Shown here piece by piece: positions 18,346-28,039 of a DNA stretch of 64,000 bases (positions are counted from its first letter, which is position 1; every line of letters starts with the position of its first letter). This DNA is from Tamlana carrageenivorans (GTDB lineage: Bacteria; Bacteroidota; Bacteroidia; Flavobacteriales; Flavobacteriaceae). The notes under the pieces are model-generated. The model ran no database searches and was not told the DNA's origin. It was given only the letters and a program-made list of their open reading frames with translations. A program made the translations under genes and the position numbers. The stretch covers positions 2,437,501 through 2,501,500 of the forward strand of contig NZ_CP025938.1 of the NCBI RefSeq assembly GCF_002893765.1, in the 5' to 3' direction.

Positions 18346-19114
18346 TTAAATTCCAAGTATTTAAGTCTTTAATAAAGTGATGGGCGGTAAGGTCAAATTG
18401 TGTGGGAACTACCGAGACGTATCCGTTTTCTAGGGCCCATTCATCGGTGTCTTCTCCGCCATCTAAATTAACAAATTTACCAGTTAGCCAGTAATAATCT
18501 TTTCCTTGAGGTGTTTTGCGTTTGTCGAATTCTTCCACCCAATTGGCCTTAGCTTGTCTGCAAACCTTTATGCCTTTTATATCGGCTTTTGGTAAATTAG
18601 GTAAGTTAACATTAAGAACGATGCCTTGAGGGATGCCGTTTTTTAAAACGTTTTCAGTTATGGTTTTTACAAAGTTGTCACAGCCTTCGAAATTTGCATT
18701 CCAACTGTAGTCTAAAAGCGAAAAACCTATGGCGGGAATGCCTTCTAAACCTGCTTCAATAGCCGCACTCATCGTTCCTGAATAAATGACGTTTATTGAG
18801 GAGTTCGAACCGTGATTTATACCCGAAACGCAAAGATCTGGTTGACGATCTAAAATTTCTCTAATAGCAATTTTCACACAATCGGCAGGAGTTCCAGAAC
18901 AGCTAAATTCCTTTTGAGGACCATCATCTATAAAAACTTCTTCGGCGTAAAGGGTGGAGTTAAGTGTGATGGCATGCCCCATGCCACTTTGCGCCCTATC
19001 GGGAGCTACCACAACAACCTCTCCAATCTTATTCATTATCCCAATTAAACGCCTTATGCCTGGCGCACTAATACCATCATCGTTGGTCACTAAAATAAGC
19101 GGTCTTTTTGTCAT
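18338..19114 (-). CDS. surE: 5'/3'-nucleotidase SurE
   Basis: A metal-dependent nucleoside monophosphate phosphatase of 258 residues. The N-terminal LVTNDDGISAPGI carries the metal-binding Asp pair. Other landmarks are APDRAQSGMGHAIT, CSGTPADCVKIA and SGINHGSNSSINVIYSGTM. It is the first gene of the minus-strand run that continues to lpxB, comEC and the NlpC protein. It is divergent from the protease gene at 19278. Confidence 0.96.
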   Translation of the reverse strand: MTKRPLILVTNDDGISAPGIRRLIGIMNKIGEVVVVAPDRAQSGMGHAITLNSTLYAEEVFIDDGPQKEFSCSGTPADCVKIAIREILDRQPDLCVSGINHGSNSSINVIYSGTMSAAIEAGLEGIPAIGFSLLDYSWNANFEGCDNFVKTITENVLKNGIPQGIVLNVNLPNLPKADIKGIKVCRQAKANWVEEFDKRKTPQGKDYYWLTGKFVNLDGGEDTDEWALENGYVSVVPTQFDLTAHHFIKDLNTWNLND

Positions 19115-19277
19115 TTTTATCTTTTAAATAGCAGGGCTAAAATACGTAATTTCGAGTGTTTGGCCCTAATTTCTTTGGTTTAACAAAAAATTAGTTACAA
19201 TTCTAAAGGACGGCATAGTTTTTTCTTTATTTTAGTGACAAAATAAGCTTTGCTTTAAATTGCAACCAAATATTTTA

Positions 19278-21443
19278 ATGATGAAGAAAATTATGAAAAG
19301 GAATTATAAAGTGTTTTCGCTATTGCTTTTACTGGCGTTTGCGTCTTGTAGTTTTACCACTAAAAAATTTAGCAACCCTGATAAAGATAAATTACTTATT
19401 CAAATAATAACCTTTGTATTAGAACAAGGGCATGTAGACCCGATAGAACTAGATGATACATTTTCTGAAAAGTTATTCAACCATTATATTCAAGCTGTAG
19501 ATCCCGTTAAGCGTTATTTTTATGCTTCTGATATTGAGTATTTTGAGAAGTACAAGTTTTTATTAGACGAACAAATAAAAAATAAAGAAATTACCTTTTT
19601 CGATGTGGTTCATGAACGTTTATTAGAGCGTATTGCAGAAGGTGAAGAAATGTATAAGGATGTGCTTTCTAAACCTTTTGATTACCGAATAGATGAATCT
19701 TATGAAACAGATTATGAGAAAACATCCTTTGTAAGATACAAGCAGCAAATGCGTGAGCGTTGGAGGAAATTATTGAAGTTTTCTACCATTTCTAATTATG
19801 ATGATTTGCTTAAGCAGGAAAGATTGGCTAAGGAGAAAGATCCGAATTACGTCATGAAATCGGAAGAAGAAATTGAAAAAGAAGCTAGAGAATCTACTCT
19901 AAGATCCATTGATATTCATTATCATGATAATATTGACGATTTAAAACGTGAAGATTATTTCGCAGTATACGTGAATTCTATTGTTGAAGAGTACGATCCG
20001 CACACGTATTACCTTGCTCCTAAAAGTAAAGAGGATTTCGATCAGCGTATGTCAGGAAAATTGGAAGGTATTGGTGCTAGACTGCAAAAACGCATGGATT
20101 ATATTAAAATTGTTGAACTCATATCAGGAGGTCCGGCTTGGCGAAGTAAAAAACTGGATGTTGAAGATGTGATTTTAAAAGTACGTCAAGAGTATGAAGA
20201 ACATCCTGTAAGTATTGTAGGGATGCGCATTGGTGATGCTATAAAATATATTAAAGGTCCAAAGGGGACTAAAGTTATTCTAACCATTAAAAAAGTTGAT
20301 GGCACCATAAAAGATGTTGAAATTGTTAGAGACGTAGTCGAGTTGGTTGAAACTTATGCGAAATCATCTATAGTAGAGAAAGATGGTAAAAAGTTTGGAA
20401 TCATTAATTTACCTGCTTTTTATGTAGATTTTAAAGACTATAAAAACGTGAACGCCGCTAAAGATGTTAAAGAAGAAATAGAACACTTAAAAGCAGATGG
20501 CATGGAAGGCCTTGTTTTAGATCTTCGTAATAACGGTGGAGGGTCTTTACCAACAGTGGTTGAAATGGCTGGTTTGTTTATAAAAGAAGGTCCAGTGGTT
20601 CAGGTGCGCTCTTCGGGAGAATCTAAGGAAATTTTAAAAGATAAAGATAAGTCCATCTCTTGGGACGGTCCTTTAGTAATCTTAGTTAATGAAATCTCGG
20701 CATCAGCATCAGAAATTATGTCGGCTGCCATGCAAGATTATAAGCGTGCTATTGTTATAGGAGGAAAACAAACCTATGGAAAAGGTACGGTTCAAAATGT
20801 TATTAATTTAAATAACATGCTTAGAAACAACACCAGTGGCGACTTAGGTGCTTTGGCAGTAACGACACAAAAATATTATAGAGTTACAGGAGGCTCCGTG
20901 CAATTGGAAGGGGTTAAAAGCGATGTGGAAGTGCCAGGACGTTTTAGTTATATTGATGTAGGTGAAAAGGATAAAGAAAACCCTTTGCCTTGGGATGAAA
21001 TTGATGCAGCTCCTTTTACACCATGGAAAAGTTATTATGATTTTGATGAAACCATAAAAAGAAGTAAAAAGCGCATGAGTAGAAATCAACAACTAAAACT
21101 TATCGCTGAAAACGCAAAATGGGTGAAAACCAAAATCGATGAAAGTGTATACTCCTTAAATTATGAAACCTATAACGCCGATAATGAACGTAATGAGGCT
21201 GAAGCTGCAAGGTTTGATGCCATATCAGATTACCAAACGAATTTAACCTTTAATTCGACTTCTTATGAGAGGTCGCTGTTTACTCAAGATACCACCGATT
21301 TAAAAGAGAAAAGAGAGCGTTGGCATGAGTATTTAAGTCAGGATGTATATGTTGAGGAAGCACTTCATGTCTTAGAAGATTTACAATTAACCTCTACAAC
21401 AAAAAAAGTAGCAGCTACTAATAGAGCATCAGAAAAAAAGTAG
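19278..21443 (+). CDS. carboxy-terminal processing (tail-specific) protease, lipoprotein
   Basis: A periplasmic S41 serine protease of about 721 residues. The ATG at 19278 is chosen (an upstream TTG at 19260 is in frame) because it gives a lipoprotein signal ending in LLLLAFASC. After an alpha-helical N-terminal region come a PDZ domain (roughly 240-330) and the S41 core, with the nucleophile Ser in SASASEIMSAAM (near 477) and the catalytic Lys in QTYGKGTVQ (near 500). A C-terminal DUF3340-type helical tail follows. It resembles Prc, which trims cell-wall enzymes and penicillin-binding proteins. Confidence 0.92.
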   Translation: MMKKIMKRNYKVFSLLLLLAFASCSFTTKKFSNPDKDKLLIQIITFVLEQGHVDPIELDDTFSEKLFNHYIQAVDPVKRYFYASDIEYFEKYKFLLDEQIKNKEITFFDVVHERLLERIAEGEEMYKDVLSKPFDYRIDESYETDYEKTSFVRYKQQMRERWRKLLKFSTISNYDDLLKQERLAKEKDPNYVMKSEEEIEKEARESTLRSIDIHYHDNIDDLKREDYFAVYVNSIVEEYDPHTYYLAPKSKEDFDQRMSGKLEGIGARLQKRMDYIKIVELISGGPAWRSKKLDVEDVILKVRQEYEEHPVSIVGMRIGDAIKYIKGPKGTKVILTIKKVDGTIKDVEIVRDVVELVETYAKSSIVEKDGKKFGIINLPAFYVDFKDYKNVNAAKDVKEEIEHLKADGMEGLVLDLRNNGGGSLPTVVEMAGLFIKEGPVVQVRSSGESKEILKDKDKSISWDGPLVILVNEISASASEIMSAAMQDYKRAIVIGGKQTYGKGTVQNVINLNNMLRNNTSGDLGALAVTTQKYYRVTGGSVQLEGVKSDVEVPGRFSYIDVGEKDKENPLPWDEIDAAPFTPWKSYYDFDETIKRSKKRMSRNQQLKLIAENAKWVKTKIDESVYSLNYETYNADNERNEAEAARFDAISDYQTNLTFNSTSYERSLFTQDTTDLKEKRERWHEYLSQDVYVEEALHVLEDLQLTSTTKKVAATNRASEKK

Positions 21444-21452
21444 TTGGGCTAA

Positions 21453-22547
21453 ATGAATCATAAATCAAAATCACTAAAACAATTAGCGCTCCAAAAGTTT
21501 AAAAAGAACTTTTGGGGCGTGTTTAGTTTATGTTTTATTGGTTTGGTTGGGTTAATTTCTGTTTTTGCTTACGTATTAGCACCCGATAACACGCAGCATG
21601 CCAATCAAATGCATTTGGCTATTCACTCTAAAAGGCCAGGTTTTAAAGTCACTATGCTTACTATATCCTCTCAATTACATGTGGAGCAAAGTGGTTTAGA
21701 TAAGATTTTCTTTGGACGAAAAAATACAGATGCCGAAATTCCAATTTCAAAATATAGGGTCGAAGACGACCGTTTGGTGTATGCCGAATATGCTCCCGAC
21801 GGACTTGAAGGTGCAGAAAAATCAATAGAACTAAATCATTTTACAGATAACTCTGGAGGAGCGTTTATCAACCAAAAAACTTTCTTTTTTGGCACAGATA
21901 AATATGGTCGCGACTTATTAAGTAGGGTTTTAGTTGGAGCGCGAATTTCTTTTTTTATTGGTTTTGTAGCGGTTTTTATTGCTTTAGTAATTGGTCTTTT
22001 TATGGGGAGTCTGGCAGGATATTTTGGTGGAAAAGTGGATGCGCTTATTATGTGGGTGATAAATGTAACTTGGTCCATTCCTACTTTATTATTGGTAATT
22101 GCTATTACCTTGGCATTAGGTAAAGGTTTTTGGCAGGTTTTTATTGCCGTAGGTTTAACCATGTGGGTTGAAGTAGCAAGAGTGGTTAGGGGGCAAATTA
22201 TTAGTGTGAAGGAAATGCAATACGTTACTGCCGCAAGAGCTTTAGGATATAACGATTTTAGAATTATTACCAAGCATATATTACCAAATATTATGGCTCC
22301 TGTTATTGTAATATCAGCAGCTAATTTCGCTTCAGCAATATTAATTGAAAGTGGTTTGAGCTTTTTAGGTATTGGAGCACAATCGCCTATGGCGAGTTGG
22401 GGAGCAATGATAAAAGATCATTATAATTATATTATTTTAGGAAAACCTTATTTGGCGATCATTCCTGGGTTGTGTATTATGAGTTTGGTGATGGCTTTTA
22501 TGTTAATTGGAAATGCTTTGCGTGATGCTTTAGATGTAAAGGGGTAG
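21453..22547 (+). CDS. ABC transporter permease, OppC/DppC type
   Basis: A 364-residue inner-membrane permease. The OppC N-terminal segment KNFWGVFSLCFIGLVGLISVFAYVLAPD is followed by a long extracytoplasmic insert. The binding-protein-dependent permease domain has FGTDKYGRDLLSRV and an EAA-type loop (EMQYVTAARALGYNDFRIITKHILPN). It would normally pair with an OppB permease, two ATPases and a binding protein, but none is nearby. It follows the tail-specific protease by 9 bases, so the two are probably co-transcribed. Confidence 0.88.
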   Translation: MNHKSKSLKQLALQKFKKNFWGVFSLCFIGLVGLISVFAYVLAPDNTQHANQMHLAIHSKRPGFKVTMLTISSQLHVEQSGLDKIFFGRKNTDAEIPISKYRVEDDRLVYAEYAPDGLEGAEKSIELNHFTDNSGGAFINQKTFFFGTDKYGRDLLSRVLVGARISFFIGFVAVFIALVIGLFMGSLAGYFGGKVDALIMWVINVTWSIPTLLLVIAITLALGKGFWQVFIAVGLTMWVEVARVVRGQIISVKEMQYVTAARALGYNDFRIITKHILPNIMAPVIVISAANFASAILIESGLSFLGIGAQSPMASWGAMIKDHYNYIILGKPYLAIIPGLCIMSLVMAFMLIGNALRDALDVKG

Positions 22548-22589
22548 AAGATAAGTCAGAAAGAAGGCAACTGAAAAAAACGCGTGTTT

Positions 22590-23198
22590 TTAATTATCAA
22601 GCTCCATATTATTGTTTAGACTATCTATATATGCTAACACATCTTCTTTCCCTGTTTCGTTACTCGATGACGTTATAAAATAGTTGGGCATGTCTTCCCA
22701 AGACTCTAGTAAGATTTTTTTATAGGCTTCAACATGGTTTTCAATGGCTTTTGGTTTTAATTTGTCGGCCTTAGTGAAAATGATGGAAAAAGGGACGCCG
22801 TTTTCTCCCATCCATTGCATGAATTCTAAATCGATAGGTTGTGGGGTATGGCGGATGTCAACCAAAATAAAAGCAGTAACAAGTTGTTCTCGTAAGCCGA
22901 AATATTGGGTTATAAATTTTTGAAATACCTTTTTGGAGCTTTTAGAAACCCGAGCATATCCATAGCCTGGTAAGTCAACAAGGTGCCAGTTTTTATTAAT
23001 TAAAAAATGATTGATAAGTTGAGTTTTTCCTGGTCGACCCGAAGTTTTTGCAAGACTTTTTCGGCTCGTTAGCATATTAATGAGTGATGATTTACCCACA
23101 TTACTTCGTCCTATAAAAGCATATTCTGGAAGTCTACTTTTAGGACATTTTGCAACATCAGAATTACTCATTACAAATTCGGCAGACTTAATTTTCAA
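22590..23198 (-). CDS. engB: ribosome biogenesis GTPase EngB (YihA/YsxC)
   Basis: A 202-residue GTPase with the G1 motif GRSNVGKSS, G3 in DLPGYGYARV, G4 in TKADKLKP and G5 in TSSNETG. It acts late in 50S subunit assembly. It is convergent with the permease gene. A small A/T-stem hairpin at 22577-22592 lies at its end. It precedes no obvious operon partner except the hydrolase upstream. Confidence 0.95.
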   Translation of the reverse strand: MKIKSAEFVMSNSDVAKCPKSRLPEYAFIGRSNVGKSSLINMLTSRKSLAKTSGRPGKTQLINHFLINKNWHLVDLPGYGYARVSKSSKKVFQKFITQYFGLREQLVTAFILVDIRHTPQPIDLEFMQWMGENGVPFSIIFTKADKLKPKAIENHVEAYKKILLESWEDMPNYFITSSSNETGKEDVLAYIDSLNNNMELDN

Positions 23199-23240
23199 AA
23201 CGGAATATTTATTTTGTTAGCTAATGATATAAGGGGTGTC

Positions 23241-24005
23241 TTAAAACCCTCTTTTTTCTAACCAAGTACTCATAATTTGGTTAAATTCTTCTGGATGTTC
23301 CATCATAGCAGCATGTCCGCATTTATCAATCCAAAACAAATCAGAGTCGGGTAGTAAATCGTTAAATTCTTCCCCAACCTCTGGCGGAGTCACCTGATCA
23401 TTTTTACCCCAAATAATACATGTTGGGGTATTCATTTTGGGTAAATCTTTAGACATATTATGCCTAATGGCACTCTTAGCAATAGCGAGTGTTTTTATAA
23501 GTTTGTTACGATCGTTAACCGTTTCGTATACTTCATCAACAATTTCTTTAGTCGCTATGGCAGGGTCGTAAAATACATCTTGAGCTTTCTTTTTGATGAC
23601 TTCGTAATCACTTCTTTTCGTGTAGCCACTGCCCATGGCGCTTTCATATAATCCAGAACTCCCTGTTATAATTAGGGCTTTAACGCTTTCTGGATACATT
23701 TTTGTATGGTATAAGCCAATGTGGCCACCAAGTGAGTTGCCTAAAAGAATAGCGCTATCATATCCTTTAAAAAGAATAAACTCATGCAAGTAATTTGCAA
23801 AGTTTTTTACGTTTGTTTTTAGTAAGGATAAGGAGTATAGTGGCAGTTCTGGTATAAGAACTTTATAGCCTTTATTGCTAAAAAAATCAATTACTGCCTC
23901 GAAATTACTTAACCCGCCCATAAGTCCGTGTAGTAGGATTATAGGAGTGCCTTCTCCGGCTTCAATGTAACTGAATTTACCTTCTTTTTTTAAATGATTC
24001 GTCAT
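23241..24005 (-). CDS. alpha/beta-fold hydrolase
   Basis: A 254-residue soluble hydrolase. HG oxyanion motif in LLHGLMGGLSNFE, nucleophile elbow GNSLGGH, acid in WGKNDQVTPPE and catalytic His in CGHAAMMEHPEEF. The substrate cannot be told; esterase and C-C hydrolase activities are both common in this fold. It is divergent from mraZ across a 326-base regulatory gap and adjacent to engB on the same strand. Confidence 0.9.
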   Translation of the reverse strand: MTNHLKKEGKFSYIEAGEGTPIILLHGLMGGLSNFEAVIDFFSNKGYKVLIPELPLYSLSLLKTNVKNFANYLHEFILFKGYDSAILLGNSLGGHIGLYHTKMYPESVKALIITGSSGLYESAMGSGYTKRSDYEVIKKKAQDVFYDPAIATKEIVDEVYETVNDRNKLIKTLAIAKSAIRHNMSKDLPKMNTPTCIIWGKNDQVTPPEVGEEFNDLLPDSDLFWIDKCGHAAMMEHPEEFNQIMSTWLEKRGF

Positions 24006-24253
24006 TAATCTTATAGTCTATCATTAAAAACAAATATAGGTATTTCATTCATATTTCCACCAAAATAATTAGTGTCAAGAATATCAAATGTCTAAGAAAT
24101 TGAATTAAAAAGGGTTAAGTCCGTTTCAAGATGTTAACAATATGTGAAAATAAACATATTAATTATTGTAATGCGATAATAATAGGGGGCGTGAGGTTTT
24201 TGTTTCGTTTTTTGTGGGTTTTAATGGTGAGTTAGTCGATAATTTATTAACAA

Positions 24254-24280
24254 TGTGGTATAATGTGGTAAATTGTGGTA
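24254..24280 (+). promoter_or_regulatory. MraZ operator: three direct repeats at 10-bp pitch
   Basis: TGTGGTA occurs at 24254-24260, 24264-24270 and 24274-24280, separated each time by three A/T bases, so the period is exactly 10 bp. MraZ is known to bind direct repeats of a TGGG-like core spaced one helical turn apart upstream of its own gene. These copies sit just before the -7 box and the mraZ start, as expected for autorepression. The core here is GTGGT rather than GTGGG. The rest of 24006-24253 shows no gene. Confidence 0.75.
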
Positions 24281-24290
24281 TATTTTTCAA

Positions 24291-24298
24291 TATATTTG
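24291..24298 (+). promoter_or_regulatory. -7 box of the mraZ/division cluster promoter
   Basis: TATATTTG fits TAnnTTTG exactly and lies 33 bases before the mraZ TTG start. A TTG at 24273-24275 inside the third MraZ repeat is a possible -33 element, with a slightly short spacer of 15 bases. MraZ bound to the repeats would cover it. Confidence 0.6.
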
Positions 24299-24331
24299 AC
24301 ACTTAAACGTTTAGATTTTTATTGAACTGCT

Positions 24332-24802
24332 TTGGACTTAATTACAGGGACATACGATTGTAAAGTTGATGCAAAAGGGCGATTGATGATGCCTGCTTCC
24401 ATCAAAAAACAGCTGTCTGGTGTTTTGGAAGAAGGATTTGTATTACGTCGATCGGTGTTTCAGCAGTGTTTAGAGCTGTATCCTATGGCTGAATGGCAAG
24501 CGCTCATGCGAAAAATGAACAAGCTAAATAAGTTTAAGAAAAAGAACAACGATTTTATAAGAAGGTTTACTGCGGGTGCTAAAATGGTTGAGGTTGATGT
24601 GAACGGTCGTTTGTTGGTGCCAAAAGATTTAATTGTGTTTGCAAATATTTCAAAAAATATCGTTGTGGCATCTGCCATCAATATTATTGAAATATGGGAT
24701 AAGGATTTATATGAAAAGGCTATTGATGATGCAGCGATTGATTTTGCAGATTTAGCCGAAGAAGTAATGGGACAAGACGAGGAAGACTATGGAATATCAT
24801 AA
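24332..24802 (+). CDS. mraZ: division/cell wall cluster transcriptional repressor MraZ
   Basis: A 156-residue protein with two SpoVT/AbrB-like MraZ domains: GTYDCKVDAKGRLMMP at the N-terminus and VEVDVNGRLLVPKDL in the second half, each with the DxxGR signature. It represses the dcw operon through repeats in its own promoter, three candidates of which lie at 24254-24280. The start is TTG at 24332: an in-frame stop lies 9 bases upstream and no ATG precedes the conserved ITGTYDC. It overlaps rsmH by 14 bases. Confidence 0.93.
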   Translation: MDLITGTYDCKVDAKGRLMMPASIKKQLSGVLEEGFVLRRSVFQQCLELYPMAEWQALMRKMNKLNKFKKKNNDFIRRFTAGAKMVEVDVNGRLLVPKDLIVFANISKNIVVASAINIIEIWDKDLYEKAIDDAAIDFADLAEEVMGQDEEDYGIS

Positions 24803-25688
24803 TCCAGTACTATTAAAAGAGTCGGTTGATGGTTTAAATATTAAGCCTGACGGCGTGTATGTTGATGTGACTTTTGGTGGTGGTGGTCACAGTAAAGAGA
24901 TTTTATCTAGGTTAAATGATCAAGGTAAGCTATTTGCTTTCGATCAAGATGCCGATGCACTAGAAAATGCGCTCGATGATGCGCGGTTTACTTTAATTCA
25001 TGAAAACTTTAGATATATAAAACGCTTTTTAAGGTTTCATGGTGTGAAAAAAGTGGATGGTATTCTTGCTGATTTTGGAGTGTCTTCGCATCAATTTGAT
25101 GTGGCTAAACGCGGATTTTCAACACGTTTTGAGGCTGATTTAGATATGCGAATGAATCAAAGTAGTGCGCTTTCGGCTTTTAATGTAGTTAACGAATATG
25201 ATGAAGAGCAGCTTAAAAATGTGTTTTACCAATATGGTGAGTTGCGCGCTGCGCCAGCAATGACTCGGTTAATTGTTGAGTATCGCGAAACCGTTGAGCC
25301 AATTGTAACCAGCGAACAATTAAAAAAAGTTCTTAAAAAGTTTTTGCCACCTCGACATGCTAATAAGGTGTTGGCTCAAATATATCAGGCCATACGTATT
25401 GAGGTGAATCAGGAGATTGAAGTGTTAAAGGAATTTTTGATGCAAACACCAGAATTATTGAATGAACAAGGTAGGTTGAGCTTTATTTCTTATCACTCAC
25501 TTGAGGATCGTCTTGTGAAAAGGTTTATTAGAAATGGGATGTTTGAAGGGGAGCCTGAACGTGATATTTTTGGGAATTTTGAGGTGCCTTTAAAAAAGGT
25601 GAATGGATTGATTGTGCCCTCAAAGGCTGAAATTAAAGAAAATAATAGAGCAAGGAGTGCCAAGTTAAGATTGGCAGAAAAAAGATAA
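24789..25688 (+). CDS. rsmH: 16S rRNA m4C1402 methyltransferase
   Basis: A 299-residue SAM-dependent methyltransferase that modifies C1402 of 16S rRNA. Family start HNPVLLKESVDGL, SAM loop DVTFGGGGHSKEIL, ADFGVSSHQFD, and the C-terminal FISYHSLEDRLVKRF are all present. It overlaps mraZ and shares one base with ftsL, the usual dcw order. Confidence 0.97.
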   Translation: MEYHNPVLLKESVDGLNIKPDGVYVDVTFGGGGHSKEILSRLNDQGKLFAFDQDADALENALDDARFTLIHENFRYIKRFLRFHGVKKVDGILADFGVSSHQFDVAKRGFSTRFEADLDMRMNQSSALSAFNVVNEYDEEQLKNVFYQYGELRAAPAMTRLIVEYRETVEPIVTSEQLKKVLKKFLPPRHANKVLAQIYQAIRIEVNQEIEVLKEFLMQTPELLNEQGRLSFISYHSLEDRLVKRFIRNGMFEGEPERDIFGNFEVPLKKVNGLIVPSKAEIKENNRARSAKLRLAEKR

Positions 25689-26011
25689 TGAAGCAAAGCA
25701 TCTATCACGTATTGCGAGGTACTTTTTTGGTGAGTGACGATTCGTTTAAAAATTGGCGCGTCATTCTCTTTATTTCGGGTTTGGCCTTAATTATGATTGC
25801 CAGTTCTCATAACGCAGATAAAAAAGTATATGAGATTGCGCATTTGAAAAATGAAGTAAAAGAAATAAGATCGCAGTTTGTAGATGGGCGATCAAGATTA
25901 ATGAGGCTTAAAATGGAGTCGCACGTTGTAAGTGTTATGAATAAAAAAGGCTTATCGAGTTCTGAGACGCCTCCAAAAAAAATAAAAGTAACCGCAAGTA
26001 AAAAAGATTGA
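25688..26011 (+). CDS. ftsL: FtsL-like cell division protein
   Basis: A 107-residue bitopic membrane protein: a short cytoplasmic N-terminus, one transmembrane segment (about 25-42, VILFISGLALIMIASS), then a periplasmic heptad-rich stretch (VYEIAHLKNEVKEIRSQF) fitting a coiled coil. FtsL partners FtsQ and FtsB at the division site. Sequence similarity in this family is low, and the call rests on the position between rsmH and ftsI plus this topology. Confidence 0.85.
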   Translation: MKQSIYHVLRGTFLVSDDSFKNWRVILFISGLALIMIASSHNADKKVYEIAHLKNEVKEIRSQFVDGRSRLMRLKMESHVVSVMNKKGLSSSETPPKKIKVTASKKD

Positions 26012-26020
26012 TTTAAACAA

Positions 26021-28039
26021 ATGGCAGTAAACGATAAAAACATATTAAATCGTTTGTATTTTATAGCAGGATGTATGTTCATTTTTGCTGTTGCTGTCGT
26101 GTTTAAACTATTAACGATTCAGTTTGTTCAAGGTGAAAAATATAAAGCCTTAGCAACAAAACGTGTGGTTAAAAATGTTGTGATTCCTGCTAATCGAGGT
26201 AATGTGTATTCCGTGAATGGAAATTTATTAGCGACCTCAATTCCTAAGTATGATATTCGTTTTGATGCCTTAACACCTTCGGTTAGAGTTTTTGAGAAAA
26301 ATATTAAAGCGCTTTCCGATTCGCTTGCGAAATACAAAGGAAATCGGTCTTCTTCTCAAATTGAAGCACGATTAAGACGTGCACGAGCTAATAAAAATAG
26401 ATATTATTTGTTAGCAAGAAATGTAGGTTATTCAGATTATATACGTTTAAGAAAATTTCCACTTTTAGAGCTTGGGGCTTTTAAAGGTGGGTTAATTGTG
26501 GAACAAACTACCAAGCGCGAACATCCCATGGGAGGCATCGCCGAGCGCACTATTGGTTATGAGCGTATCGATGAAAAAGGTAATGTAACGCGACCAGGGA
26601 TTGATGGGGCTTTTGGTATTCGTTATTTAAGAGGTGTCGATGGTCAGCGTAAAAAACAACGCATCGGTAAAGGACAGTGGAAGCCCTTAACAGATGCTAA
26701 TGAAATTGAACCTAAGGATGGTTATGATGTGTATACCACTATCGATGTAAATATTCAGGATATAGCACATCACGCCTTGCTGGAGCAACTAGAAAAGTAT
26801 AAAGCCGATCACGGTTGTGTGGTTGTTATGGAAACCGAAACGGGTGAAATTCGTGCCATCTCTAATTTAGGTAGAAATAAAAATGGTAAGTATTATGAGC
26901 GTTTAAATTATGCGGTAGGTGAGAGTCATGAGTCGGGATCAACCTTTAAATTAATGGCTTTAGCGGCGGCCTTTGAAGATAAAGTTGCCGATACAAGTGA
27001 TGTAGTAGATACAGAAAAGGGGATTCTTACTTTTTACGGAAAAAAAGTACGCGATTCTAAGTATGGTGGATATGGAAAAATAACCGTTTCAAAAGCATTC
27101 GAAGTGTCTTCCAATACGGGTATTGTAAAAGTTATTGATAAAGGGTATAGTAATAATCCAGAGAAATTTGTAGACAGACTTTATGAAATGAATCTCAATA
27201 AAAACTTGGATTTACCAATTATAGGTGAGCCAGAACCTGTTATCCCAGATCCAAGGGTAAAAAATAACCGATGGAGTGGTATTGCACTGCAGTGGATGGC
27301 TTATGGTTATGGTGTGTCTTTTACGCCTTTGCAAACCCTTACTTTCTATAATGCTGTGGCTAATAACGGGGTTATGGTTAAGCCTCGATTTTTAAAAGAA
27401 GTTAAATCTTTTGATAAGGTTATCGAGACCTTTGATAGTGAGGTGATTAATGAAAAAATATGTTCTAAAGAAACTATAGGGAAATTACAAGCCTTATTGA
27501 AAAACGTTGTAGATAAAGATCATGGTACTGGACATAGGCTGTATTCTGAATATTTTTCAATGGCTGGAAAAACAGGGACTTGTCAGAAAAATTATTCCGA
27601 TAAGTCTAAGCTTGCTTATATCTCATCTTTTGCTGGATATTTCCCTGCTGAAAACCCAAAATACTCTTGTATTGTTGTGGTTCACGAGCCGGATAAGAGT
27701 GTGGGGTATTATGGTGCCGATGTTTCTGGACCAGTCTTTAAAAAAGTGGCACAAAAAATCTTTACGGCAACTCCAATTACCGACGAAATTGAGTCTTTAG
27801 GTATAGAGTCTGTAGCTGTTGAAAAAGACTATGAGCATTTTTATGAAACGGCTCAAACCTATAAAACCATTATGCCTAATGTTGTAGGTATGCCTGCTAT
27901 GGATGCGGTTGCATTACTTGAAAATATGCAAGTTGATGTTCGGGTAGAGCTAAATGGAGATGGCGTGATAAACGGGCAGTCCATATTAAAAGATACCAAG
28001 TTAAAAAATAACCAAACCATAGTTTTAAAAGCATCATGA
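26021..28039 (+). CDS. ftsI: division-specific penicillin-binding protein (FtsI/PBP3-like, one PASTA domain)
   Basis: A septal peptidoglycan transpeptidase of 672 residues. One N-terminal transmembrane helix, then a dimerisation domain (VIPANRGNVYSVNG) and the transpeptidase domain with the SxxK motif in ESGSTFKLM (near 305), SxN in VSSNTG, and KTG in AGKTGTC (near 515). A single PASTA domain closes the protein (IMPNVVGMPAMDAVALLE). It overlaps murE by 4 bases. Confidence 0.95.
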   Translation: MAVNDKNILNRLYFIAGCMFIFAVAVVFKLLTIQFVQGEKYKALATKRVVKNVVIPANRGNVYSVNGNLLATSIPKYDIRFDALTPSVRVFEKNIKALSDSLAKYKGNRSSSQIEARLRRARANKNRYYLLARNVGYSDYIRLRKFPLLELGAFKGGLIVEQTTKREHPMGGIAERTIGYERIDEKGNVTRPGIDGAFGIRYLRGVDGQRKKQRIGKGQWKPLTDANEIEPKDGYDVYTTIDVNIQDIAHHALLEQLEKYKADHGCVVVMETETGEIRAISNLGRNKNGKYYERLNYAVGESHESGSTFKLMALAAAFEDKVADTSDVVDTEKGILTFYGKKVRDSKYGGYGKITVSKAFEVSSNTGIVKVIDKGYSNNPEKFVDRLYEMNLNKNLDLPIIGEPEPVIPDPRVKNNRWSGIALQWMAYGYGVSFTPLQTLTFYNAVANNGVMVKPRFLKEVKSFDKVIETFDSEVINEKICSKETIGKLQALLKNVVDKDHGTGHRLYSEYFSMAGKTGTCQKNYSDKSKLAYISSFAGYFPAENPKYSCIVVVHEPDKSVGYYGADVSGPVFKKVAQKIFTATPITDEIESLGIESVAVEKDYEHFYETAQTYKTIMPNVVGMPAMDAVALLENMQVDVRVELNGDGVINGQSILKDTKLKNNQTIVLKAS

